Origin: Gammaproteobacteria bacterium 42_54_T18
GTDB taxonomy: Bacteria > Pseudomonadota > Gammaproteobacteria > Pseudomonadales > Ketobacteraceae
Direction: 5' to 3'
DNA length: 64,000 nt
NCBI GenBank assembly: GCA_002163245.1
Contig: MAAL01000182.1
Coordinates: 1 to 64,000, forward strand
This document shows, in pieces, positions 17,791 to 26,177 of the stretch. The notes under the pieces were generated by a model. It had not been told where the DNA came from, did not search any database, and was given only the letters and a program-made list of their open reading frames with translations. Each line of letters begins with the position of its first letter. Position 1 is the stretch's first letter. The position numbers were made by a program, and so were the translations under genes.

Positions 17791-18633
17791 TTACTCAATA
17801 ATTTCTACCTTATCACCAACAGAAATTACCCCTGTATTCATTGCTAACAAGTTCTGCCCAAAGAAAACCTCCTTCCCGATTGAGCGATACTGCTTTAACG
17901 CTTTAAATACCGCCGGCTCTTTTTTCGCAGAAAGCCGGTTGATTGTCGGGATAACACACCGCGAACAGGGCTTAGCTACACAAAAATCAACGTTACCCAC
18001 CCGCAGCCTCTTCCAACTATCTTCCGCAAAAGCATAGTTTTCGCTTATCACCATATTTGGGCGAAACCTTAACATCTCAATAGGAGACTCTAGGTGTTGA
18101 TTAAATGCTGCTAACGAAGGTTCCGTTGTTAACAGGAGCGGAAATCCATCGGCAAAACTAACGGTTTCATTATTTTTTGCATATTCTTTATCGACATTTC
18201 GATAATATGCCTCCTCCATAAAAACCAAACGACAAGGCACGTCCAAAACTACACTTAGCCACTGATTAATAAAATCATTCGCTACCTTTCCTTCACAAAT
18301 TTCACTCCACACCTCTACAGATATGGACTCATTCATAGCAAAGTGCTTGCTCACTACAAACGATAACGTGGGTTCACATTGTTCAGGCAACACAGTATTC
18401 TGAGCGGTTTGAATTGTTAGCCCCCAACCCCCTTCGTCAGACTGATGCTCAGTGACACTGAGCAGAGTCATTTTGGCAATATTTCGTTGTGTAAGAAATT
18501 TACCGTTATTATCAATCAACATCCAACGTCGATCTTTTTCGATGCCAAACCGGTCAATCTGTGCGTGCGGTAGTGCTACCGCCCCCATGGATTTAACCGG
18601 ATAACGATACAATTGGGAAATATGTAAATCCAT
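17791..18633 (-). CDS. MOSC-domain protein (YcbX-like, no ferredoxin domain)
   Basis: This protein of about 280 aa has an N-terminal MOSC beta-barrel domain (MDLHISQLYRYPVKSMG) and a C-terminal MOSC domain with the characteristic Cys motif CVAKPCSRCVIPTIN, a likely molybdenum-cofactor sulfur site. In E. coli YcbX a C-terminal ferredoxin completes an N-hydroxylated base reductase; here that domain is missing, so a separate electron carrier would be needed. The ATG at 18633 is chosen with AAAGG about 7 nt upstream; an ATG at 18648 is possible. Confidence 0.85.
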   Translation of the reverse strand: MDLHISQLYRYPVKSMGAVALPHAQIDRFGIEKDRRWMLIDNNGKFLTQRNIAKMTLLSVTEHQSDEGGWGLTIQTAQNTVLPEQCEPTLSFVVSKHFAMNESISVEVWSEICEGKVANDFINQWLSVVLDVPCRLVFMEEAYYRNVDKEYAKNNETVSFADGFPLLLTTEPSLAAFNQHLESPIEMLRFRPNMVISENYAFAEDSWKRLRVGNVDFCVAKPCSRCVIPTINRLSAKKEPAVFKALKQYRSIGKEVFFGQNLLAMNTGVISVGDKVEIIE

Positions 18634-18761
18634 TACCTTACCTTTCATTTGCTCTCTTGTATTTCAACACAACAATGTGACCTAAATCTCGATAATCTAC
18701 ATGCTGCAACTTTATTGTCTACACTAACTACAACACTCCTAACAAATTATGGGATCACTTT

Positions 18762-19019
18762 ATGACACAGGGTACAAAACAGAAAGACTCTTTCTTCTTT
18801 TATTTCAACACCCTTTGTAGCGCCCTTCTCGTGGGAGCGTTATTAACGGGGTGTGGCAACAGTAAATATAAAGACTTAAGCAACAGTGAGCTACAGGAGA
18901 AGTTCAGTCGCTGTGAAAATGCCAGCGGACTATCCCCCGGTGGTGCGATCATCTGTGATAATGTGTACAGAGAGTGCGAGGACAGGGCCAAAAGAACAAA
19001 ACGAAAAGCATGTTACTAA
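18762..19019 (+). CDS. Small predicted lipoprotein
   Basis: This is an 85-aa protein with an N-terminal hydrophobic segment ending in the lipobox LLTGC (Cys31), so a 55-residue mature lipoprotein begins CGNSKYKDLS. The mature part is highly charged with four more cysteines, allowing disulfides in the periplasm. Residue +2 is Gly, giving no inner-membrane retention signal, so outer-membrane placement is likely. The family is unknown to me. The stop codon lies inside the loop of its own terminator. Confidence 0.7.
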   Translation: MTQGTKQKDSFFFYFNTLCSALLVGALLTGCGNSKYKDLSNSELQEKFSRCENASGLSPGGAIICDNVYRECEDRAKRTKRKACY

Positions 19020-19030
19020 GCATGCTTTTC
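19003..19030 (+). terminator. Terminator hairpin overlapping the lipoprotein stop
   Basis: A perfect 10-bp stem GAAAAGCATG/CATGCTTTTC (19003-19012 with 19021-19030) has an 8-nt loop containing the TAA stop. The short T run favours rightward termination. Confidence 0.65.
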
Positions 19031-19135
19031 ATCGAACTTTCCTAACCTGTCTCTACCCATCACTTCAAACACACCCCTAAACTCTCATTATCCCATTAAT
19101 GCAACGTATTGTTTCACCCCTTCTTATTGCACTTT

Positions 19136-19154
19136 AAGACGACTGGTCATATTA
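19136..19154 (+). promoter_or_regulatory. TetR operator copy 1, before the regulator gene
   Basis: The sequence AAGACGACTGGTCATATTA ends 7 bp before the tetR start codon. Two closely similar copies lie before the lpxR-like gene. The core is close to the palindrome GACCGGTC, a form seen for several TetR-family repressors. Confidence 0.75.
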
Positions 19155-19161
19155 TAGCCTC

Positions 19162-19770
19162 ATGAACAAACGAGACGACAAACAACAGCTAATACTCGAA
19201 GCTGGATTGGAGGAAATCCTTATCCATGGGTATAACGGCACCAGCGTGAAAGACATCACCGTTGCTGCCGGTATCCCTAAAGGCTCATTCTACAACTACT
19301 TTGAGAGTAAAGAGCATTTTGGCCTTGAAGCCTTGCAATACGTATCAAGCCAAGGGTGTCAAGCCGCTCGTCAAACCCTTTCCAACTCAAAGCTACGCCC
19401 TCTAGAGCGGCTGGTGAAATATTTTAATGATGATGCTCTCGAACTCGAAGCATCAAATTTTGAAAAAGGCTGCCTGCTAGGCAACCTCGGCCAAGAATTA
19501 TCTGATGCAAACCCTGTTTTTCAAGTGAGAGTTGAAAGCCTTATGGCAAAGATGACGTCCGAACTGGAATCATGCTTACTTGACGCTATAGAACAAGGGG
19601 ATCTTGACGCAGATATTTGCCCAAAAATGATGGCTGAGTTCCTATTCAACGCATGGGAAGGCACAATTACCCGAATGAAAACGTCAAAGTGCAACCGCCC
19701 ATTTACCGTATTCCAAAATGGGCTACGTGTTCTCTTTCAACAATCAAGTACCGTTTCCTGCTCCGATTAA
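19162..19770 (+). CDS. TetR/AcrR-family repressor
   Basis: This is a 202-aa regulator with an N-terminal helix-turn-helix (AAGIPKGSFYNYFESKEHFG, about residues 34-53) and a C-terminal ligand domain of the TetR_C type. Its operator-like sequence lies immediately before its own start and twice before the next gene, so it most likely represses itself and the lpxR-like gene. The inducer is unknown. Cysteines in the C-terminal domain (for example KGCLLGNLG) could allow electrophile sensing as in NemR-like repressors, which is speculative. Confidence 0.9.
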   Translation: MNKRDDKQQLILEAGLEEILIHGYNGTSVKDITVAAGIPKGSFYNYFESKEHFGLEALQYVSSQGCQAARQTLSNSKLRPLERLVKYFNDDALELEASNFEKGCLLGNLGQELSDANPVFQVRVESLMAKMTSELESCLLDAIEQGDLDADICPKMMAEFLFNAWEGTITRMKTSKCNRPFTVFQNGLRVLFQQSSTVSCSD

Positions 19771-19838
19771 CCGTACATTCAATAACCTTTTAACAAACCC
19801 AAACAACCTGTCCAGATACTATTAATGCAACCAAAAAC

Positions 19839-19857
19839 AAGACGACCGGTCACTTTA
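19839..19857 (+). promoter_or_regulatory. TetR operator copy 2, before the lpxR-like gene
   Basis: AAGACGACCGGTCACTTTA is a near-identical copy of the regulator's own operator and contains the perfect palindrome GACCGGTC. It starts 35 bp upstream of copy 3. Confidence 0.75.
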
Positions 19858-19873
19858 TATGACAACAAAATAT

Positions 19874-19892
19874 AAGACGACCGGTCATATTA
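19874..19892 (+). promoter_or_regulatory. TetR operator copy 3, before the lpxR-like gene
   Basis: AAGACGACCGGTCATATTA matches copy 1 except for one base and ends 10 bp before the ATG at 19903. Two operators suggest tighter repression of the target than of the regulator. Confidence 0.75.
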
Positions 19893-19902
19893 AGAATTTA
19901 TT

Positions 19903-21090
19903 ATGAATACCAAAAAAGTTCACATAGCAACGATCCTACTTGCCCTGGCATCAGGTATCTCAACGGCACAAGCATCCGTCGCACCTTTTCAGCCCTATCA
20001 AGCGCAATTATTTGCAACTAACACTGCAATGCCGAATGCACTTAACACATCCCTGACTAGATACCCTTCTTTTAGAAATCAAGAAAAGTACAATTCAGGT
20101 TTTGCTTTTTATGTAGATAACGACTTGCTTGTACCAGGCAGTGACGACCGAGATTACACAGGGGGACTTGCTCTGACATTATCTGGAAAACGTGCCAAAG
20201 AATATTGGTTCTCACTTGATACTGCGTTATCTGCCACAGAGTCCTTGCTAGGTCTTGATACCTTTAGCAGTGGCTCAGGGCAACGTCAATTACATAGCGT
20301 TGAATTTGGAGCAACCGCCTTTACTCCGGGCGATGTAGAGAATAGTGATGCCAACCAAAACGACCGCCCTTATGCAAGTTTGTTTTATTTATCGAACACT
20401 CGCCACCACATCAATCACAACACAAAAACTGCAGTTACCACCACATTAACGATCGGCGCTATTGGCTTACCCATCGCTGGAGACATCTATAACGGCATTC
20501 ACAGCACAATAGGCAGTGACAAGGGTGAGGGCTGGTCTCATCAAATATCGAGCGGTGGCGAGCTTACCGCCCGCTTTGGCAGCTCTCGCCAACAAGTGAT
20601 AGCGTCAAACTACTCAGCTGACAGCAGCTATGAAATCAAAACCTTAGCTCAAGGAAGCCTTGGATATCTAACAGAGCTATCCTTTGGTGTAACCGGGCGC
20701 TGGGGACGGATCAACACCCCTTGGTGGACATTCAACCCAGCAAACGCAAAGTACACAGAGAAGTCATCCGCGGTAACGCCATTCAAACGAACAAATGACC
20801 TATTTGTGTTTGGTGGTTTTAGCAGTCATGTACGAGGTTATAATGCTTTTTTGCAAGGTCAATGGAAAAACAGCGACGTATCATACGATCGTAATGAACT
20901 AAATACGATCATTCACGAAGCATGGGCAGGGGTCACTGTAGGGATTGATGCTAAAACAAATATTTCCTACTTTATTCGTGGCCAAACCAGTGAAATAAAG
21001 CAAGGGGATGGCGATAGAAACCCTGTCTGGGGGGGGGGTTGTATTCAATTATTCCATTTAAAACTAACGTCTATAAAACCAGAGCCTTGA
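19903..21090 (+). CDS. LpxR-family lipid A 3'-O-deacylase with a frameshifted C-terminus
   Basis: This is an outer-membrane beta-barrel of the LpxR (DUF2219) family, which removes the 3'-acyloxyacyl chain of lipid A. The signal peptide ends near residue 24 (AQAS). Family landmarks are VDNDLL, DRDYTGGLAL, NDRPYASLFY and the catalytic-His region GIHSTIGSDKGEGWSHQ. The last barrel strand is disrupted: a 10-G run at 21029-21038 puts the end into a foreign frame (WGGGCIQLFH, stop at 21090). With 9 G it would read WGGVVFNYSI and stop at 21061, a proper barrel end. This is either slipped-strand phase variation or a sequence error. Two TetR operators precede it. Confidence 0.85.
   Translation: MNTKKVHIATILLALASGISTAQASVAPFQPYQAQLFATNTAMPNALNTSLTRYPSFRNQEKYNSGFAFYVDNDLLVPGSDDRDYTGGLALTLSGKRAKEYWFSLDTALSATESLLGLDTFSSGSGQRQLHSVEFGATAFTPGDVENSDANQNDRPYASLFYLSNTRHHINHNTKTAVTTTLTIGAIGLPIAGDIYNGIHSTIGSDKGEGWSHQISSGGELTARFGSSRQQVIASNYSADSSYEIKTLAQGSLGYLTELSFGVTGRWGRINTPWWTFNPANAKYTEKSSAVTPFKRTNDLFVFGGFSSHVRGYNAFLQGQWKNSDVSYDRNELNTIIHEAWAGVTVGIDAKTNISYFIRGQTSEIKQGDGDRNPVWGGGCIQLFHLKLTSIKPEP
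21029..21038 (+). repeat. Poly-G tract (10 G) near the end of the lpxR-like gene
   Basis: Ten consecutive G lie in the last coding strand. Loss of one G restores the expected C-terminus, so the tract could act as an on/off switch by slippage. Confidence 0.8.
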
Positions 21091-21131
21091 TATCGTTTGT
21101 TAATATCTTAATTCTAGAATATAAACGATCA

Positions 21132-21863
21132 TCAAGGCGACACAACCCCCTCAACTGGAGCTTTGCTAACAGGGATATCAACGGTCATCACATCCCCTGC
21201 TCGATCGATTGCCATTTGAATGACATCAACATTACTAAACACAACCGTTTTAAATGATGAGTAATCTGAAATATCGCCAATACTGACATTGTTGATCGTT
21301 AGAATTGTGTCACTTTGCTGCACACCCGCCTGAGCGACCGCTTGCAAAAAAGGACCATCCTGTATCTGATAGCCACACACCCCATTATTACAGCGTTGTA
21401 CCAACCCCATATCCGATAACATCGCTTCCGGGTTATCGAGATATTCAACCATCATTGCATCGAGAACCTCTGGTTCTAGGTTCCCTAACGTATACTCTAA
21501 CCGCTCAATAACTGCTGCTGCACGTATTTCATCTTCGGATATATCAGGTGTACGAACAACAAAACCACCATCAATTACTTGCGTCAACGTGCCAGGAGCA
21601 ATGAGATTGCTAACAGCCTTATCTGGCTCATCACCTGAAAATGCAACATCCTTTATTGCCGAACTAAGCTGTTTGGCGTATTTCTCCTCAAAATCACGCA
21701 CCTGTGCTTCTTTTTTGCTTAGTGCTGATTCTAAAGTTGAAGTCGATGCTGCTATTGGCTCACTGTCTAACGCCCCTGTTATGGATGCATTATTAATATG
21801 CATTCCATAAACAACGGCACCAATGGCAACAACAATCGTGGCAACTCCTATGATTTTCTTCAT
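21132..21863 (-). CDS. Membrane-anchored PDZ-like protein
   Basis: This is a 243-aa protein starting at ATG 21863 (MKKIIGVATIVVAIGAVVYG), which opens with one membrane helix or signal anchor; frame upstream of this is inside the phosphatase gene. A polar linker and helical region follow, and the C-terminal 90 residues resemble a PDZ domain of the GspC kind (AGVQQSDTILTINNVSIGDI), with two cysteines (CNNGVC) just before it. It should lie in the periplasm. No other type II secretion genes are here, so a T2S role is unsupported. It starts 1 bp after the phosphatase stop and is surely cotranscribed. Confidence 0.75.
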   Translation of the reverse strand: MKKIIGVATIVVAIGAVVYGMHINNASITGALDSEPIAASTSTLESALSKKEAQVRDFEEKYAKQLSSAIKDVAFSGDEPDKAVSNLIAPGTLTQVIDGGFVVRTPDISEDEIRAAAVIERLEYTLGNLEPEVLDAMMVEYLDNPEAMLSDMGLVQRCNNGVCGYQIQDGPFLQAVAQAGVQQSDTILTINNVSIGDISDYSSFKTVVFSNVDVIQMAIDRAGDVMTVDIPVSKAPVEGVVSP

Positions 21864-21864
21864 A

Positions 21865-22842
21865 TTACTTGGTAAACACCTTTTGGAAAGCCTGCACGGT
21901 ATCACCAACTTCATCAACAACATAAGCAGTTAATGTAAACGTCGTATCAGTTACCTGCCCGTGGAAATATCCCCATTTATCATCATAACTATCCCACATC
22001 ACACTGTGAGTAGGGTTATCTCGGTAGCGACCTGTATTTTTAGCAGCCGCACCAGAAACCACATGCACAGTTTTCCCACAACTATCAACAGGCTCCAACA
22101 CTTCTAAAGCGTGCTCATGGCCGGCGAATATGAAATCTACCTTGTCACACAATGTATCTTCCACAAATTGATTGTAAGGTTTACGCCCTTGAATTAATTT
22201 ATCGGCCTCATGATGCCCGTTTGTTACGTAAGGGTGGTGCGCAAAGGCAAATTTCCACGGAGAGTCATTACCGGCAATTTCTTTTTTAATCCACGATTTT
22301 TGGCTTTTCATATACCAGCCATTTGGCCAGAAATAAGGGTTAAAGATGGCAGGCAGGTAAGCACTTGGTGGATTCGAATCGTACCCAATAAATAGCGCTT
22401 CATTTGCGGGCGTCTCAAACGAATAGTAGCGCTTAGGCATTTTCCATTTTTCACTAAGTTTAGTGTACTTAACCTCAAGATAACCCCGAAGATTCAAACC
22501 GCCATCACCGGGAATTAACAGGCTATTATCGTGATTGCCTAACACCATAAAAAATGGAAAATCGAGATCGTTATAAGGGGCTTCAAACTTCGTATTAAAC
22601 TGAGAGTCTTTGGTACTCCATGGGCCTACTTCATAGATGTTATCGCCCAAACCCAAAGCAAAATCACACTGATTCACTGTACACGTTTGTTTGATAGATT
22701 CGGCAACCTTGAATTGAGGGTCTTTACCCGTACCTGAGTCACCCAAAATAATAAATCCTGTATTAGCAATGGATACAGAACTCCAAGATATTAATAACGA
22801 CGCCGTAAATGCTAAACGACCTTTTATTGTTGTTATTTTCAT
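21865..22842 (-). CDS. Exported metallophosphoesterase, purple acid phosphatase-like
   Basis: This is a 325-aa calcineurin-like phosphatase. The ATG at 22842 has GGGGGAG just upstream and opens a signal peptide (ending near SIANT). Metal-ligand motifs occur in order: LGDSGTG, GLGDNIYEVG, VLGNHDN, AHHPY and AGHEHALEV. The set and spacing resemble tartrate-resistant (type 5) acid phosphatases, whose di-metal centre hydrolyses phosphate esters. It should act in the periplasm or outside the cell. The PDZ-like gene follows directly and may encode an accessory or anchor. Confidence 0.88.
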   Translation of the reverse strand: MKITTIKGRLAFTASLLISWSSVSIANTGFIILGDSGTGKDPQFKVAESIKQTCTVNQCDFALGLGDNIYEVGPWSTKDSQFNTKFEAPYNDLDFPFFMVLGNHDNSLLIPGDGGLNLRGYLEVKYTKLSEKWKMPKRYYSFETPANEALFIGYDSNPPSAYLPAIFNPYFWPNGWYMKSQKSWIKKEIAGNDSPWKFAFAHHPYVTNGHHEADKLIQGRKPYNQFVEDTLCDKVDFIFAGHEHALEVLEPVDSCGKTVHVVSGAAAKNTGRYRDNPTHSVMWDSYDDKWGYFHGQVTDTTFTLTAYVVDEVGDTVQAFQKVFTK

Positions 22843-23003
22843 AGGTCTCCCCCAATGCAAGGCATTGAATTTATTTATATTTTATTATTATTCATTTTAT
22901 ATAGAGGCTATATCACCACTAAAAACCGGACAAAAAATCAGCCCACCAAGAATTGGATAATACAATTTTATGATTAATTATGCCATTCTCCGCTCCAGGC
23001 CTC

Positions 23004-26000
23004 TCAAGGAATTGGTTCCCCTACACCCAATACAGCTCCTACCAACTCAGTGTAACTACCGCGATGACTCGCTATCACATCCAAGCGTAACGGTATTTGA
23101 TCCTTAAGATCTGAGACATGAGAAATAACACCAACCATCCGACCCGCCTTTTGTAAATCCAATAGCGTTCGAATCGCCAACTCCAAAGACTCAGGGTCTA
23201 AACTACCAAACCCTTCATCGATAAATAACATATCTAAACGGATGCCACCGGAATAGGCCTGCACAACGTCCGACAGACCTAACGCCAACGACAGCGCTGC
23301 CATAAAGCTCTCCCCGCCCGATAACGTAGCAACAGCTCTTTGCACCCCAGTATAGGCATCATCAACCACAAGCTCCAAACCAGACGCCTTGTTCCCTTTC
23401 GCCTTTTCTGTTTTTCGAAGCAACAAGTACCGCCCTTTACTCATAAGACTTAAGCGCTGGCTAGCCTCTATCAACACATCGTCCAACAACACCCCCAATA
23501 CAAAACGCTGCAAACTTATCTTTTCATAAGTCTGGCCATTTGCCACATTCGACAGCGTACCAAACAGAGCGAAACTGTCCTCTAGCTCTTGCGCTTGAGC
23601 CTGCATCTGCTTCAAGGTTTTTTGTGTCGACAGCAGCAAACTGACTCGTTTATCTAACACCATCCATTCTGCTTCAACCGTGTTATAAGCCTGCTTCGCC
23701 AACTGCAACTGCTCTTGTGATTTTGGCAATACAGGCCGCTCACTATCAACCAACTGTTCTTTTTGTTGCTTAAGCACTCCTAGGTTTTCCGTGAGGTTCT
23801 TCTCATAAGCCAACAAAGACTGCTTCATTTCATTTAATTGATGTTGATCTAATTGATAAGAACGATATTGCTCTTCAGAATCAAATGGGCTCGCCAACAA
23901 TACATCACACCAACGCTGGCTCGCAGCGTCACACTGCTCGTTCACATTCTTTAGTGCAGATTGTCTTTCTTGTTGTTGAGAAATCAGAGAGTGACAGGTA
24001 GCAGCCGCTGCCTCCCATTGCTGTTGGACCTGTTGTTGGCGGTTTCCAGCCTCCTCCACAATGTTTTCTACCTGTTGAATATGAGATTGCAACGCACCCT
24101 GCACTCTATACTCTTCTGGCAATTCCTCCGCAGCTTTATTTAAAACCGCAAGTGCAACTGAATAATGCGATTGAGCCTGCACCTCTTCGGCCCTAGCTTT
24201 ATCCAGTGTCGAAATCAGATGCTGCTCAGACAATCGTAAGCTATCAACACGCTGCTGATCACGTCGAAACTGCTCTTTATCTTGCTGCCATTGCTTCAAG
24301 GCAAGCGTTAAACGTTCCATTTCTGCCTGCACTGTTACCATGGGCGTTGCACCAACATCCCCTAAAGCTTCACAAAGAGCGCTAGCTTGCTGCTTTGCAC
24401 TTTTTATCTGGGCTGCTTCTTGCGCATATTTCTCTCGAGCAAAAAGTAACTGTTGCTGGCATTGCTGCTCCTTCTGTCGTGCAGCAGTCAATTGCTCATC
24501 GCTGGGGACTGTATTTCTATTATCAGAATTTTTATCTTCTGAACGTTTAACCTCGCTACCCAAGTGGGCTGGCACCGGGTGATCCAGGCTACCACAAACC
24601 ATACAAGGTTCACCCTCGTTCAGTGCTTTTGCAAGAACAGCTGCCTGACCTTGATGCCAAGCAAGTGTTAATCGCTGCGTATTCTCTATCGCATTACCCG
24701 CAGCAATTTTAAATTTTTCTCCTTGCTCTTTTAACAAGGCAAGTGATGCATCTTGAATTGCAACGTCTTTTAATAACGATTCCGATTGTTGCTTTAACTC
24801 CAGCGTCTTTTGCCAACTCGCATGCTGCAACGGTAATTCGCTATTCACCTCTATTTTATTTTGCAAAGCCAACATATCAGCCAACGCCACCTGCTGATTG
24901 TGCTCTGCAGCTTTACATGCAGCACTCGATTTTTCCAACTGTTGTTTTATGGTGTACTGTTTATTCTTCGCAGACAACTCTGCTTGTTGCGCTTGAGAGA
25001 AATCGAGCGCTCTACTTTGAAGACTTACTAGATACGTTTGTTTCTTCTTGTTTTCATCAAGTATTGCTAAATCTACTTTGGCACTGACTTTTAGAGCATC
25101 CATCGCCTTCTGTTGAAGTTCCGCTTTCACTAACCGTTGCTGCGTTTCGCTCAATGCAACCTCGGTCTTTTTTAACTCTTCCTGGTACCGTTGCAATTCA
25201 ATATCAACCGGCTGAATTCGTTCCGCTCCCTCGGCCATTTGTATATGTACACGCTGCAGAGAAAAACCTTCTTGACGTGACATCAGCTGATCAACCGTCT
25301 CTTGTGTTCTCTCTAACTGCTGAAATAACCCTTCTAACGTTTGCTCTTGTTGATGCTGCTTCTCAACATTTTGAACCGCGCTCTGTAAGAATTTCTTCTT
25401 TTCCGCAACTATCGCTAACGCAGCCTTATTTTCTACCAATGACACATCCAATGCATCTACATCTACTAGCCCTGCCCCTTCCAGCACCCCTTGCTGTAAT
25501 TGCTGCTTCTTTTCCACCTCTCTGGCTATAGCATTGGCTTTTTGCTTCAGCTTATCTTCCAGCTTTTTATAAATATCGGTTTGAAACAATTTGCCAAATA
25601 TATATTCTCGATCCTTTGACTCTGCCAACAATAACTGCCTAAATTTCCCTTGGGGTAATACCATGACCTGTCGAAATTGATTTACAGTTAATCCCGTTAT
25701 TTTCTCAATTTCCAACGTCGCGTCTTTTACTTTGCTTGAAACAATAACTTCTGACTCATCAGCAATCTCAATATCAACAGCCTCAACGCCCCCAGCGCGG
25801 TTTGATTTCCCTTTTAATTTCCACAACTGTGCTTCAGGGGCATGTGTTGTCGTACCCTCCCCCCTTGCTTTAGGTCGAAGCTGCTCCGGCACCCGTCGAA
25901 TATGATACCGCTGCCCAGCCAACTCAAAAACCAGCGCCACTTCAGTAAGTGTATCGCCATGCGCAAAATCACAACGCATTTGGCGAGCTTCTCGCTCCTC

Positions 26001-26174
26001 TCCTGTAGTTTCACCATAAAGAGCAAAACAAATAGCATCCAAAATGGTGGTTTTACCAGATCCAGTAGGCCCATTTATTAAAAATAATGGTGACTCACCC
26101 AAATCATCAAACTGAATAATTTCCTTCTCTGGAAAAGAACCAAATGCAACCATGGTCAAACAAATAGGTTTCAT
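23004..26174 (-). CDS. sbcC: Exonuclease subunit SbcC
   Basis: This 1056-aa SMC/Rad50-like ATPase pairs with SbcD to cut hairpins and DNA-protein blocked ends. Walker A GPTGSGKTT is at residues 35-43. A long Gln-rich coiled coil is split by the zinc hook C524-M-V-C527. The C-terminal half-ATPase has the signature TLSGGESFMAAL and Walker B LDMLFIDEGFGSLD. Length is typical. It starts 3 bp after the sbcD stop, with GAGGAG inside the sbcD end as ribosome site, so the two are coupled. Confidence 0.96.
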   Translation of the reverse strand: MKPICLTMVAFGSFPEKEIIQFDDLGESPLFLINGPTGSGKTTILDAICFALYGETTGEEREARQMRCDFAHGDTLTEVALVFELAGQRYHIRRVPEQLRPKARGEGTTTHAPEAQLWKLKGKSNRAGGVEAVDIEIADESEVIVSSKVKDATLEIEKITGLTVNQFRQVMVLPQGKFRQLLLAESKDREYIFGKLFQTDIYKKLEDKLKQKANAIAREVEKKQQLQQGVLEGAGLVDVDALDVSLVENKAALAIVAEKKKFLQSAVQNVEKQHQQEQTLEGLFQQLERTQETVDQLMSRQEGFSLQRVHIQMAEGAERIQPVDIELQRYQEELKKTEVALSETQQRLVKAELQQKAMDALKVSAKVDLAILDENKKKQTYLVSLQSRALDFSQAQQAELSAKNKQYTIKQQLEKSSAACKAAEHNQQVALADMLALQNKIEVNSELPLQHASWQKTLELKQQSESLLKDVAIQDASLALLKEQGEKFKIAAGNAIENTQRLTLAWHQGQAAVLAKALNEGEPCMVCGSLDHPVPAHLGSEVKRSEDKNSDNRNTVPSDEQLTAARQKEQQCQQQLLFAREKYAQEAAQIKSAKQQASALCEALGDVGATPMVTVQAEMERLTLALKQWQQDKEQFRRDQQRVDSLRLSEQHLISTLDKARAEEVQAQSHYSVALAVLNKAAEELPEEYRVQGALQSHIQQVENIVEEAGNRQQQVQQQWEAAAATCHSLISQQQERQSALKNVNEQCDAASQRWCDVLLASPFDSEEQYRSYQLDQHQLNEMKQSLLAYEKNLTENLGVLKQQKEQLVDSERPVLPKSQEQLQLAKQAYNTVEAEWMVLDKRVSLLLSTQKTLKQMQAQAQELEDSFALFGTLSNVANGQTYEKISLQRFVLGVLLDDVLIEASQRLSLMSKGRYLLLRKTEKAKGNKASGLELVVDDAYTGVQRAVATLSGGESFMAALSLALGLSDVVQAYSGGIRLDMLFIDEGFGSLDPESLELAIRTLLDLQKAGRMVGVISHVSDLKDQIPLRLDVIASHRGSYTELVGAVLGVGEPIP

Positions 26175-26177
26175 CTC

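Noticed and set aside
21132-21863. Type II secretion GspC
   Set aside because: Only the PDZ-like end is similar; no other secretion genes are nearby and the partner gene encodes a phosphatase.
25154-25531. Plus-strand frame of 125 codons inside sbcC
   Set aside because: It is antisense to an unmistakable SbcC coiled coil and has no ribosome site or family motif.
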